A DNA stretch of 64,000 bases from positions 294,470 through 358,469 of the forward strand of contig CAUYUJ010002725.1 in assembly GCA_963575745.1 (NCBI GenBank), given 5' to 3'. The notes beneath the pieces are model-generated. The model was given only the letters and a program-made list of their open reading frames with translations, made no database searches and was not told the origin of the DNA. The translations under genes and the position numbers were made by a program. The stretch's first letter is position 1; each line of letters begins with the position of its first letter. This document shows, piece by piece, positions 39,370 to 50,004 of the stretch. The DNA is from Prorocentrum cordatum (lineage: Eukaryota > Sar > Dinophyceae > Prorocentrales > Prorocentraceae).

Positions 39370-40186
39370 TCATCCACCTCCTCCGCCACAGCTCGGCCCA
39401 TGTGCTGAGCTCGGGAGGGTGGGTGGACGTGGGCGTGCTAATAAAAATGCTGACAGACGTCGGCTTTGACCGCCCGTGGGCAAGACTCATGCACGCGATT
39501 TCCGTGCTTGACCCACAGGATGTCCAGATGCTGGGAGTGGAAATGGGCGCAGCGGATGATGGCCCCAAATCCCGCCCCATGGCCCCATGGACTGGGATGC
39601 AAGCTTCGCCGAAGTTCTCCGCAAGGGTGTCGGGGCATCCGAGATCGACGGAGATACAGACACATCCCTGGCGGAGAGTGGGGCAGAACAGATATTTGTG
39701 GTTCCGTCGACTCGACCGCTCCGCATCAGGGCCGTGCACGGCGACTCGCTGAGGGTCGTCAGTCCATACCGACGGAATGTACGGTATGATCCCAGCATGT
39801 GCGAGAAACATGGAGCCCTGCTTATACCGTTAACTGCTGCCGACGTTCGACACAGTCAGAAAGGGCGAGCGGTTCCCTCGTACGACGAAGCTGCGGGCAT
39901 CCGCCACTACGACACTGTGGCTTACACCGTTGCGCTTTCTCCACATGCGTCAAAGATCCATGATCTTGAGACGCTGTCGCTGGAGGACGTATCTGAGCCA
40001 CTGTGCTTTCATGAAGCACAAGCACTGGTTCGTCAAGATGCTCAACGAGTCCGTCTTGAACAAGCCACCAACTTTCCGACACTCCTTCACAAGACGGCGT
40101 GTCGACAGATTTTGATGGGAGTACCAACGGATCCGTGTTCGACTTCCATCTGTTCAATTTCGACGGCAAGCACCTCGCTACCATGA
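39345..40186 (+). pseudogene. Possible Tpt1/KptA-like RNA 2'-phosphotransferase module
   Basis: Frame 3 gives IIHLLRHSSAHVLSSGGWVD followed by VGVLIKMLTDVGF, matching the pattern LxxxLRH...GWVxVxxLL of the N-terminal lobe of Tpt1/KptA. After a frame change, frame 2 gives QIFVVPSTRPLRIRAVHGDS, comparable to the family's RFEL...IRAxQGHS segment (39722-39745). Tpt1/KptA removes the 2'-phosphate left by tRNA ligation using NAD+. The C-terminal ADP-ribosyltransferase signature (HGT...H) could not be found, and the spacing between the two matches is longer than usual. Activity is not expected. Confidence 0.35.
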
Positions 40187-40428
40187 GCTCGAGGCACCTG
40201 GAAGCGCACCCGCATTGGATCTTGCCGACAGGGCAAATCTTCACCGACAAAATCCCATACTGGAGTAAGATCTGGCAGATCTTCGCAATTTCAGAGTCGC
40301 CTGGCAGTAAGATATCGTGGCGCGTCACCTACGATCGACGTCTGAGCATGGTTCTGGTGTTGCCCAGGCACAGGACAGGCTGTGTCGACGTCCTAGAGCC
40401 CAACGAGTTCATCATATCCGGCTACTGA
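40099..40428 (+). CDS. Element C fragment 12: unrecognised domain
   Basis: A 109-codon frame reading VFDFHLFNFDGKHLATMSSR, HWILPTGQIFTDKIPYWSKI and LVLPRHRTGCVDVLEPNEFI. Beta-rich in appearance. The next frame starts 28 bases after its stop, in the same frame. Confidence 0.35.
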   Translation: MSTDFDGSTNGSVFDFHLFNFDGKHLATMSSRHLEAHPHWILPTGQIFTDKIPYWSKIWQIFAISESPGSKISWRVTYDRRLSMVLVLPRHRTGCVDVLEPNEFIISGY

Positions 40429-40455
40429 GAGGACCGGGTCGATGCTGCGCTGTGG

Positions 40456-41268
40456 GTGGAAGTCAGGCAGCCGCCTGGCTGGCACGATGACGAATGTCTT
40501 GTTTGCCACATGAGACACAAGTCCAGATATGGCATGATGGGTTGTTCTGTATGCTTGGAGGAGATTATCTACCAGGCGATTCCATGGCAACCTAACAGGC
40601 TTCAGCTCACAATGAATTGGAGGAATGCCGCATTGCTTAGAGATTCGAGGCCTGAGAACGCGCTCCATAAGCGTGGTGGTAGCAGGCAACTGACACGGGC
40701 AGCCCAGATCCAGAACTCGGATCCTACACAAGCGCGTTGGCGAGAAATTTGGAAATCCGACAACTCCAAGGGCGCCCTCTCGCACTATTACGCTGCTATG
40801 TCGGGAAAGACAGCTACACTCTCGGCTGAAAGATCCGTGTTCGCTTGGGTTCCATCATCACCGAACGACAAGCGCACTGCCCATGGCAACAAGGCGCGAG
40901 AGGTCAAGGGACACAAATTGGCTCCTCCATGGATGATGTACCAGGAGTATCTTGGCTGGCAACCTACTGGCAATAATGCAACCTGTCCGCCATGGACGCG
41001 GTGGGCATACCCATCGAGACAAGTGGACCAGTCCGATTTCAGCACGGAGATGGGCGTCCTCGGCCTCTTTGACTGGGACAACACGGACCCCGAGGCGCGG
41101 GGCAGCGCTGATCCATCTGCCTGCTGGCCCCGTTGGTGTCACGTCAATCGCGACCGCGTGCCGCCGGGACTCAACCAACTTCGGCGAGACATCCAAGAGG
41201 AAATAGAAGTTCACTGGTCGCCGAAGGAGGAGATGGCCGGTATCGAGGAGGAAGAAGAGGAAGCATAA
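40456..41268 (+). CDS. Element C fragment 13: CXXC-containing domain with acidic tail
   Basis: A 270-codon frame. The N-terminus has two Cys pairs, CLVCHMRH and CSVCLEE, about 15 residues apart, as in small zinc ribbons. The middle is Trp/Pro-rich (YQEYLGWQPTGNNATCPPWT, LFDWDNTDPEARGSADPSAC). It ends EEEEEEA before TAA. No family is recognised. Confidence 0.45.
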   Translation: MEVRQPPGWHDDECLVCHMRHKSRYGMMGCSVCLEEIIYQAIPWQPNRLQLTMNWRNAALLRDSRPENALHKRGGSRQLTRAAQIQNSDPTQARWREIWKSDNSKGALSHYYAAMSGKTATLSAERSVFAWVPSSPNDKRTAHGNKAREVKGHKLAPPWMMYQEYLGWQPTGNNATCPPWTRWAYPSRQVDQSDFSTEMGVLGLFDWDNTDPEARGSADPSACWPRWCHVNRDRVPPGLNQLRRDIQEEIEVHWSPKEEMAGIEEEEEEA

Positions 41269-41403
41269 CGTGTTCGGGACGCGCGTGCGCGCCGCCCCGC
41301 CTCGGCGCGGCCGCCACCTCATGCCCGTGGCAGGCGTGGCAGATCGAATCGTCGGCGACGTGTTCGATCAGAGGACGCGCCAAGAGCTTTCGGGGGTCGC
41401 GCC

Positions 41404-41707
41404 ATGCGCAGACGGAACAGCTCTCGCGTGACACAGCGTAACATTCACCATGCTGACATCGAGCTATCCATAAACAGGTATCGCATCACGAGGGCGGCTC
41501 ACGAGCTCGTTACATACTTCGATGCACATGACGAGCCTGATGAATACTATTGCCTCCAACGAGGCACAGATACGCGAAATGTGGCACGAGCCGCCCGAGT
41601 TCTCCGTCTACGACCCTGACCTTTTCAACGTCAAAACAAAGTGGATGTCAGAACAAGCCCACAATGTCGCCGTTGAGTTGACCAAAGACTTCGACTGGAC
41701 GGATTGA
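41404..41707 (+). pseudogene. Element C fragment 14: short helical segment in two frames
   Basis: Frame 1 (41404-41619) reads NIHHADIELSINRYRITRAA then HELVTYFDAHDEPDEYY; frame 3 (41522-41707) continues IREMWHEPPEFSVYDPDLFN and KTKWMSEQAHNVAVELTKDF. A one-base shift near 41550 would join them. Confidence 0.35.
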
Positions 41708-41732
41708 TGCGGATAGTGCAGATGGAAACGCC

Positions 41733-42645
41733 ATGCGTGTTCATCTTAAAGAAGTGGACCTGTTCCGCACTACATTGGTGCGCGAGCTCAACATCCTTGA
41801 CGCGCGCCGCAAGATGCTGGAACTGGTGCACAGGGATATCTGTCAAAACCGATCAGATCTACCGCAAGTCCCCACTGGCGCGCGCAAGATCGAGGCGTGC
41901 ATGCAGTACCTCCCGCAGTCGCACACCACAGCGATCAGACGCGGCCAGCGGGCAACGCTGGACAGCTTCCAGCATGCAGCCGTCGAGCTGTGGCCGCTAC
42001 ACGTGTACGAGGCTGCGGTATACGCATGGAACATGTGGCAACAGCATGGGGCGGCGCCGCCTGAGTCAAACGAAGAGCGCCCCACCTCACGAGCGCCCAT
42101 GGCAGGAGAAGCACGGCGTCGCCAGCCCCCGGCAACCACAGCCCGGGCAGCCCGCTCCGTCAGTCGCAAGCGCCCTCTCAGTTCTTCGTCTGCACAGCGG
42201 GACAGAGCGGCCGCGTTCCCACGAACGGGGCACGGCAAAGGCAGCTCATCGAGCGGCGCTGCCCCGCCGCCCCCGGAGGCTGCAGTGACGGGGAAGAGCA
42301 AGCGACCCCGAGAGAAGGAGGCAGTCGAACAGCGTCCCCTCCCTCGGTACGTCCGTGCCACTTTACCGACGTCCGCCAATCCGAACAGAGTGGCGCCGCG
42401 TCGTCATCTTCTCAGCACTTCAGCCCTGGGCCCGAACGGCGCCCATGGCGTGAACGGAGGCAAAGCCGACCCCGGGCCGGCCCCCCATTGACCGCTTCTG
42501 GAGTGCGTGGAGGGGCACCTCCAGCCGTGCCGGAAGCAAAGGACCGGGCAAAGATAACCGCGGGAAGGGCGCTTACGAGAGTTGGGTAGATCGCCGTTAC
42601 GACGACCGCGATCAATGGCGTTACGATGGCGGATGGCACTGGTAA
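41733..42645 (+). CDS. Element C fragment 15: helical domain and basic C-terminus
   Basis: The frame starting 41733 (MRVHLKEVDLFRTTLVRELN) contains LHVYEAAVYAWNMWQQHGAA, then a Pro/Ser/Arg-rich, RS-like stretch (RSVSRKRPLSSSSAQRDRAA) and stops at 42491. In another frame, from about 42480, it continues PIDRFWSAWRGTSSRAGSKG and ends with GKGAYESWVDRRYDDRDQWR and a TAA at 42643-42645. This Arg/Asp/Tyr/Trp-rich end appears to be the C-terminus of the whole element C product. Confidence 0.45.
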
Positions 42646-43135
42646 GCTCCAGGCGCCCATGGCGCGCTGGTGGCGACGCCGGTGCAGAAACACACTCTTG
42701 GCCCATGGCCGTATGGTGTGCACCACGTGGCAGGCTGGGCTGCTGGCGGCTATGAGAGCCTCGCACCCGCGCCTGTCCTAATTCGGCGCCGTCGGAGACG
42801 TATGGTCCCGATGGTGCTACGTCGGCCCTGGCCGGCCGCTGCGGCCGGGCCGCCGCGGGGGGAGTCGTTGCCATGCGGTCCCTGCCGCCGTGTATGTACA
42901 TATATGCATTTACTTGTGCGTTACCTTGACCGAAGCTATTTCGGATCGGAAAAAGGGCCCGCGCTCGCGTCCGCGTGCGCTTCCCCCACATTCTTTCTTT
43001 CCTTTCCACATTGCTTAACGGACACCAGAACCTTGCTTTTCGCCATGTCCGTGGATCCGCTACTATGGACCCCAACTCTACGACCAGTACAACCTGGTGG
43101 TATTGGCCCTGTTGGGCTTAAGTTGGGAAATGATG
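42646..43135 (+). other. Non-coding spacer after element C
   Basis: GC-rich single-copy sequence with Gly/Arg-rich chance frames. I see no supported gene or repeat. Confidence 0.5.
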
Positions 43136-43290
43136 GCAAGAGCAGGAGCAGGAGCAGGAGGAAAGGAGGAGGATGAGGATAATGAGGAGGAGCATGAGGA
43201 GGAGGAGGAGGAGGAGGAGGAGGAGGAGGAGGAGGAGGAGGAGGAGGAAATGGAGGAAATGGAGGAAATGGAGGAGGAGGGAGGGCGGGG
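43136..43290 (+). repeat. GGA/GAG microsatellite
   Basis: AGCAGGAGCAGGAGGAAAGG grading into pure GAG triplets, then GGAAAT repeats to 43275. Coding potential (poly-Glu) is compositional. Confidence 0.9.
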
Positions 43291-43475
43291 GGAGAACGGA
43301 GGACCGATCGGCCAGGGGACGCCCCAGGACGATGATGCTGGGCGAGGTGGCGGCTACGGGCCACCGCAGGCGCGGCACTTCGTCGCTGCGCGCGGGGGCG
43401 GGCCCGTCCGCGTGCGGTGGGCGGGGGGGACAGGGAGGGCCGCGCGAGGCGGGGGGGGACAGCGGGGGACGTCGT

Positions 43476-43767
43476 CAGTATCATCATCATCATCACCACC
43501 AGCAGCAACATCAGCATCAGCATCATCATCATCGTCGTCGTCGTCATCGTCAGCATCTTCATTATCATCAGCAGCAACATCAGCAGCAACTGCACAACCA
43601 CCACCACCATCATGTTCATGATCATGATCATGATCATCATCATCATCATCACCATCATCATCATCCTCATCATCATCCTCCTCATCATCATCATCATCAT
43701 CTCCTCATCATCATCCGCGTCATCATCATCATCAACATCATCAACATCATCATCATCATCATCATCA

Positions 43768-43840
<73 letters not shown>

Positions 43841-43843
43841 CTG
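43476..43843 (+). repeat. ATC/ATT trinucleotide satellite
   Basis: CATCATCATC and CAGCAACATC triplets from 43476, grading near 43770 into a pure ATT tract that ends at 43843. It is open on both strands by composition only. Confidence 0.95.
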
Positions 43844-44616
43844 CGGGGGACTGGCTGGGGGGGTATTGGGGCCAGGGAGGGTGATGGGAGGGAAGCGGGA
43901 AAGGGGGTAGGGGGGTCAAGGGACTGGGTGGGGGGCGGGCGCGGGAAAGACGGGCGGGGGAGGAGCGGGGAGGGGGCCGGAAGGGAGGGAGGGAGGGAGG
44001 GGCGACGGGGGGGGAACACATGTGGCGGTTCCCCCTGCGCTGCAGGGAGGGCGCTGCTCGGGAGCTCGCAACTCCGGAGGATCGGGCACCCGCGCTCCCA
44101 GCCTGAGCGCGGCGAGACCCGCGGGCCGCTGGCTCCAGAGTCAGCGTCCGCTGACGGAGCTGATCTCTCGCTCGGACGCCGTCGAGGCTGAAGGAAGCCC
44201 GCGAAGTTCTCCCGCGCCATCGCCCGGCGCAGGTTGGGGCGAACGCTGCCGCCGCCGCCGCCGCTGTCCGCCGTGGGGGGCAGCCCCCACGCCGTGCGGT
44301 TGGCCCCCGACGGTGGGAGCTGCCGCTGCCACCGCCGTGGGAGAGGAGGCCCTGGCGCCGCAAACTCCCAGCCCGCGGGCACGCCGCAGAGCGCGGCCGT
44401 TCCTGCCTCGGCCACGCCGCGGGCGCGGCCGCGGGCGGCTCGCCGCCGCGGCCCCGCTCGCTGCAGGCCAGGGGCTTCGACGCCAGCCACGCGCGGCCGC
44501 TGGCGGCGCGGGGCGGGGGCCGACGCCGGCGGCTGGCCGGCGGTGGGCGCGGGGAGGCGTGGGCCATGCTGGCCCGGGGTTTCCTCGAGGGGTTGGCGCC
44601 CTGCAGCTCCCAGTAG
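43844..44616 (+). other. GC-rich non-coding stretch
   Basis: G-rich to 44030, then balanced GC-rich sequence with many CGCCGC words. Long open frames occur on both strands, as expected from composition. No conserved motif is seen. Confidence 0.5.
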
Positions 44617-44764
44617 GGGGCCACATGCGAACCCTACCCCTACCCCCCACGATTTCTGAAGGGGAGGCTGGGGTTCACTTCGTTCGGAAGCTCACGAGCG
44701 AAGTGAACCCCACCCTCCCCCTTACAAATCGTGGGGGGTAGGGGTAGGGTTCGCATGTGGCCCC
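44617..44764. mobile_element. 148-bp foldback (MITE-like) element
   Basis: Left arm 44617-44685 and right arm 44696-44764 (69 nt each) are inverted copies separated by a 10-nt loop. The outer 39 bases, from GGGGCCACATGCGAACCCTA to CGATTT, are perfect complements; the inner part has a few mismatches. No target-site duplication is obvious. It carries no coding sequence, so it could be a non-autonomous transposon or a source of a hairpin RNA. Confidence 0.75.
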
Positions 44765-45940
44765 TCATCCCAAGGCCACAGGAGGGCGGTGGATGGGTGG
44801 GTTGATGGGGGGGGGAGTCCGCATCTCGACCACCTGCGTTGACCTCGTTTCGAGGATAGCCTTCTCTCCCTCTGCTCTGGAGCGCGGGCGCTGCTCGCAG
44901 AAGCGCACGCAGGCGCACTGCGCAGAGGTTTTCCTTGGCGACGACGGACCGGCGGAGCACAAAGACGACTCTTGGTGCAATGCTGTCTCTCCCTCCCCGT
45001 TTCCAGGGGAATGGGGGAGAGGAAGAAGTGGGCGTTCCTAGAGGGGTTTCGTCGGGGGAGGGTGGGGAGGTAGATGAGGGGGAAGTCCTCCTCCTCCTCC
45101 TCCTCCTCCCTTCCTCCCCCTCCTCCTCCCCCTCCTCCTCCTCCGCCTCCTCCTCCTCCTCCTCCTCCTCGTCGGCGTCCTCCTCGTCCTCCTCTTCCTC
45201 CTCTTCCTGTCGCTCTTTGTGTCCCAGCGGCGCGGCCGCAGGCTGGCGGTGGCTGGGGTGGCGGCCAAGGCAGGGGCCCAGAGCCTGCCAGTGGCAAGGG
45301 CTGGGGTGGCGACAAAGGCAGGCGCGGCCCCGCTGCTGCTGCTGCGGCGGAGAAGGACGATGGGCAGCAGCATGAGGAGGAGGAGGAGGAGGAGGAGGAG
45401 GAGCAGGAGGAGGAGGAGGCGGAGGAGGAGGAGGAGGAGGTGAAAAAGGAGGATAAGGACGAATAAAAGGGGCAACAGAAGGAGGAGCGGGAGGAGGAGG
45501 AGGAGGAGGAGGAGGAGGAGGAGGAGGAGGAGGACGAGGACGAGGACAAGGAGGAAGACGTGGAAGAGGACGAGGACGAGCACGAGGACAAGGAAGTGGA
45601 CAAGGCTGTTGGGGGTCTTGGTCTTCGTCTTGACCCCTGGGTAGCTATGGATGCAGACCCCTGTACCTTCGCCTAGGGGCTGCCTTGGGCGAGCGCTCCT
45701 CGAGCTGGCCTCGAGTCTGGCGCTGCCCCGTCAGCAGTGTAGCCCTGCAGTTCAGAGCTGGCGGTGTGCTGCCGGGGGCGCCCGCTGCCGTGCCAACGCG
45801 GCACACGGTCGCCTCAGAGGGCCCTCCCCCCCCCTTCCCCCCCTTCCCCCCCTCCCCCCCCGCCCGCCGATAGGAGGGCGAGGCGGAGGAGGAGGAGGAT
45901 GAGGAGGAGGACCAGTCTAAACCCAAGACTCATCAGCGAA
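44765..45940 (+). repeat. Purine/pyrimidine triplet-rich block
   Basis: 45084-45215 is TCC/CTC-rich and 45369-45600 is GAG/GGA/GAC-rich, with GC-rich sequence between and on either side. The two tracts are near-complementary and could fold together. 45820-45870 is C-rich. No gene is supported. Confidence 0.7.
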
Positions 45941-46510
45941 TGTTCACTGAGGGATGTGCCCTGATGGAATGCAACTGCTGGAAAATCCTGAACTGTGCAA
46001 GAACACCCCTCCTGGGACTTCAACGCCGTGAATCACCGCTACCATTGTGTCTTGACGATCCTGAATCGTGCCAGAACGCCGTTCCTGGGATTTCAGCACC
46101 GCGAGTTAACGTAACTGTTACGCCCTGACAGTCCGACATCGTGCCCAAACACCGTTCTTGGGACGTTAACCATGATAATCCTCGAACATGTTGTAAGCTC
46201 TTGAAACGTGTTGGTGCGGCGCTGACGCGAGAGCCACACTTTGAAGAGGAACCGCCCTTCATCCCTGAAGCTCTTGAATATGTTCCTGACGAATGTGCGC
46301 GGCGCTCAGGCGAGAGCCACATTTTGAAAACGGCCCGCCTTCCGTCATCGAAGTTTCCCTACATGTTTAAGACGACCGTGCGCGGCGCGAAGGCGACAGC
46401 GACATTTTGAAAACGACCCGCCCTCCATCAGTGAATTTCTTGCAACCTGTTTTGAATTAGTGTGCGCGGCGCGAAGGCGAGAGCCACATTTTGAAAACGG
46501 CCCGCTCTCC
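45941..46510 (+). repeat. Two adjoining tandem arrays of about 76 bp and 83 bp
   Basis: Array 1 has three diverged units near 45985, 46060 and 46136, sharing CCTGAA...GTGC...AAC..C...CCTGGGA. Array 2 has four units near 46213, 46296, 46379 and 46462, sharing GTGCGCGGCGC...GCGAGAGCCACATTTTGAAA and CCCGCC. No coding role is evident. Confidence 0.75.
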
Positions 46511-47915
46511 CTCCGTAAATCTCTTGCAACTTCTCAGCTTCAGGATTGCAAGCGGTGAGCAAATCTCCGGCGAACGCCCGGCCCGCTCTGCCGGCACGCC
46601 TCGGGGTGCGACAGGGAAGAGTTACAGTGGAAACCCATGCCAAGAAGCACCTGGCTTGCCTCCAGGGTACCCTGGGTTTCTCGGGTTTCCATGGCTTTGC
46701 GCTGGAAAGCGTGACGTTCCCCCACAAACCGATGGAGCCGGGCGTGGTCTTACAAGCCCGGCTGTTCGATGGTTTTTGTTTTTTGTTTGCGTTGTGGCCG
46801 CGCAGCTGCCTCGGGGCCGCGCCCAGCCCCCGCAGGCCCCGCCCCACGAGGGCCAGCCCAGCCCCCATGAAGCTCCAGATGTCCCCAGGGGTGTGGGGGG
46901 TGCACGAGCAGCCCACGCCTCCCTGGGACCCGTCCAGCACACACTAAGGCTTACGGGACTCGTATTGGAACCCAAAGCAGGCACCACTAGGAATTGAACC
47001 CATGAAAACCAGATTGTGGGAGAGTATTTGCCGCATTTCATTACATTACCATGATTTATCTCGGGAAGGGGGGGACCCCATCCGCCTGCCCCATTCTATT
47101 ACATTTGCCCCATTTCACTACATTGCCCCAGGCGGGCGCGGGGGGAGAGGGGAGAGGTCCCTGCTGTGTCTTGTCCGTCTGGGAAGCATAGCGTCTGTCA
47201 CAGTTTGGCCGGCTCTGCGCCAAGCACCCCTCCCCGTCCAGGGGGTCCCCTGGCAGTGCTTCAGGAGAGTTCCCCCATAATGAATGCCCCCAGGAGGCAC
47301 GTAGACGGGGGCCAGGAGACCCCGAAAGGGCCCAGGCCCCCAGGAGATTCCCAGGAGCCCCAGTGGAGAGAACCCCAGGAGGACCACAGGGGATCTCGCT
47401 TCATTGCTGAAGGGACTGTTCCGAGAATACAGTGCAACAACTCCCTCACTTGCAAAGGATTTAGACTGCTGTGGTTTTCGTCCTGGTCAGGTATTGGTGA
47501 GAGCAGCAATCACTGTAGTGAGTACTCTGTGCAAATGAAGCAGTTTAGGCGCAGCAACAGCTTTGCTTATTGACAAGTTCTGGGTTTTAGGCGAATCCAC
47601 ACCGTGCCTGAGGGACTGTCTTCTCGGGGCCCAGCAACCCCAATATGTGCCTCCTGGGGGCTTCCTGAGGCCCTCCTAAGGGGTCCCTCGGAAAAAGGAA
47701 GTGTTTGGCGCAGAGTGGGCCACGCTGGCAGACGCAGATGCGCGCTGGGCCCATAGTATGCCTCAAGGGCCATGAGGCCCCAAGGGCCCTGGCGCCATCA
47801 CCCCAGGGCCCCCTGGAAAGCTTCAAAGATGCCGAGGCCCTGGCTCTCTGGAGGCTGCAGGGGCGCAGGCCCCAGACGCCCCAACCCCCCAGCTGGCAAG
47901 TTGGGGTGCAACAAA
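46511..47915 (+). other. Non-coding stretch, C- and purine-rich
   Basis: Contains degenerate CCCAGGAG-type words at 47220-47400. Around 46985-47000 (rc GGTTCAATTCC) there is a weak T-arm-like word, but no tRNA can be folded. No gene is supported. Confidence 0.5.
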
Positions 47916-48095
47916 AATGCCCCTCAGGGCAATCGAAGTGCGGGCGCCCAGAAAACTGCCCGCAGTATTTTCAACGAGATTAGCTCTGCGGGCCGGAAAA
48001 GGATACCCGCGCGCCCCTGCTACCTCAGGGCAATCGAAGTGCGGGCAGAAGAAAAATGCCAGCAGTTTTTCAAGGAGATTAGCTCAGCGGAATGG
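47916..48095 (+). repeat. Tandem duplication of about 101 bp
   Basis: CTCAGGGCAATCGAAGTGCG occurs at 47923 and 48024. Both copies continue with a Cys-Ala-rich block (TGCCMGCAG) and GAGATTAGCTC after similar spacing. The copies differ by several substitutions and small indels. Confidence 0.8.
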
Positions 48096-50004
48096 TCTTG
48101 GAGCCCGCGCCGAGGATCTGGAAAATGTTTGGGACCATCGCGGCGGCCTCCGAGGCCCGGGACGCCGAAACCCAGTAAAAGCACATGGAGAATGAGCCCC
48201 GGTACTCCAGACCACCGCGACTTTGAAAAAGCGAGGCCGCTGGTGGGCCAAGAGCGACTCCGCAGCCTAAGGGTGACTCGCTTCCGCCATCGGGCTGCAT
48301 GCCGCGGCGATCCGTATTGCCCAGGTACACGCGCCACCACAGGGACGCCTCTGGGCCTTCTCCACCACGTCCCGCTACCCATGGCCCCGAATGGGCCCGT
48401 CTCACCTCGCTGCGCCCGGCGCCCGGCCTACGCCGTAATGCCCGGGGCCGCCCTCCGTTGGGGCGCCCCCCCCACCGCCCCCCCCCCCCCCCCTTCTCCC
48501 TGGCGCAGCTTAGCTAGACAGCCTTCGCTGGTTAGAGGCGCGTGGGCAGCGCGCCCCTCGTCGCCCACCTGCTACCTTTTCGGGCGCGCCGTTGGGGCTA
48601 TCCCCCCCCCTCGGGCGCCCGACACATTTCGCCCCCACTTGCTCCCTTGGGCCACGGCTGGCTCACGTTTGTAGAGGCTTCGGCCGCCCTGGAAGCGGCT
48701 GCCCGAAGATGGCAGACGGCCCCCGCGGCACCCTGGACTGGAGATGAGCCGTCTCAGCTGCCCCTCCCTCCAGTCTGGATGCAGGCTCGGGCATGACCCA
48801 GCTGGGTCTCAGTTTTGGCGCGCCGCTGGCGCCGGGTTGGATCAGCCCGCCACTGGGGCAGGGCGGCCGCGTTGCAAGGGAAATCAGCCTCGTACCGTTG
48901 CAGTCGCGCACTCTTTCCGGAGAGACGAGGCAGCTGTCAAGTGGCTGGCCGCCCGCGCTGCAGGCTGCGACAGGTGCGGCCCCCCTGGGCCATCTCATCC
49001 CCGAGCAGCCGTTAGCTGTGCCCCTAGTATCCCCGGCGCGCTGGCAGGCGCTGCATGGCTTGCACTGCTGGCGGGCCGACGGCGCCGTTCGCATTTGACC
49101 CATTGCAGGCTTCGCCTTCCCTGGGAATGCACCGCTCTCATCTCGCAGCCCTGAGCGGCCGTCAGCTGCGCCCCTGGATTGCGTGCCCCGGCTTCGGCCG
49201 TTCCCTGTCCCCCCCTACCTCTCCAGGTGGCCTTGGTGGCCCCCTCCGCCTGGAGGGCCCGTGATGTCCGCCCCCGCCGGCCCTCCCAGCGGATCCCCCC
49301 CTGGCAGGGCGGGCTGCGAGGTGCGCGTCCCCCTAGATCGCGGGGGTGATCGCTCTCAGTGCAGTTCCTCCCTGGATTCCCCTGCCTCGCTGGCGATGTT
49401 CATCCCCGCCAGCCTGGCCTGTCACATGCAGCAATAGTCTCCGCGCCCTGAGCAGCTGGTGGCTGGAGTCTGGTCCTTAGGGTACACCGCAGGGCCTTGC
49501 CACGTGCACGGATGGTGGGCTTTGGAGCCTCGTGGACGCTTCGGAGTGGTTCAGCCTTCCGTCAGTCGCGGCGCTTCCCCTGGACCCATCCCATCCATCA
49601 GGCAGGTTTGCGACGTCACGTCGGCAGCTTAGCACCATCAGCTTGCATGCGCCGCTGGGGCGGCCCTGGACCTGGCGCCCCGCTGGCGACTCGTTCATCG
49701 TTCACCTCGCCTGCGCGCCTACCACGCGTAAGCATCTGCGCACACGTCCTCGCGCTGACTCAGTGGGTTATGCCTCACAGCATACACCGAATTTCCTGGC
49801 ATTTCGCTAGGCTGCACGTTGCCCGAGCTTCCCTGGGTGCCCCCAGCCTGTCAGCTTTCCCGCGCAGCCCTGCAGCTGCTTGGTGAGTGGGCCGGCCGGC
49901 CTGCGGCGCTCCCTGTAGCTAATTCGGCCGTTCCCGTGTCCCGGAACGCCACTGACTCCGCCTGCGCCTTCGCTTGCGGGCGCGGCCGAAAAGTACCCCC
50001 GCCA
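48096..50004 (+). other. GC-rich stretch without a supported gene
   Basis: Many open frames occur on both strands but none shows a conserved motif. It contains an 18-base C run near 48477-48494 and degenerate GAGC-GCCGTCAGCTG-type words at 49000-49170. Confidence 0.5.

Larger units (their letters stand above)
33059..42645 (+). mobile_element. Element C: unrecognised chain of + strand coding fragments
   Basis: About sixteen overlapping or abutting fragments, all on the + strand and each changing frame near where the previous one stops, indicate one ancestral polyprotein-like sequence of about 9.6 kb. Features in order: N-terminal domain, 60-bp proline-rich repeat, twice-repeated Gln/Arg-rich segment, acidic segment, several unrecognised domains, a possible Tpt1/KptA-like module, a CXXC-containing domain and an Arg/Tyr-rich C-terminus (YESWVDRRYDDRDQWRY). 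No RT, integrase or transposase motif was found. Calling it mobile is an inference from its decay and surroundings. Confidence 0.4.

Noticed and set aside
42936-44624. 562-codon minus-strand frame with poly-Asn, poly-Asp and poly-Met stretches
   Set aside because: It runs through ATT/ATC and GGA triplet tracts; homopolymer composition explains the openness.
46960-47010. tRNA-like 3' half on the minus strand (GGTTCAATTCC word)
   Set aside because: The T-stem has two mismatches and no D-arm or anticodon arm could be found nearby.
48096-49886. Several 100-300 codon frames on both strands in the 48-50 kb region
   Set aside because: GC-rich composition makes chance frames common; none shows a domain, conserved motif or support from a related copy.
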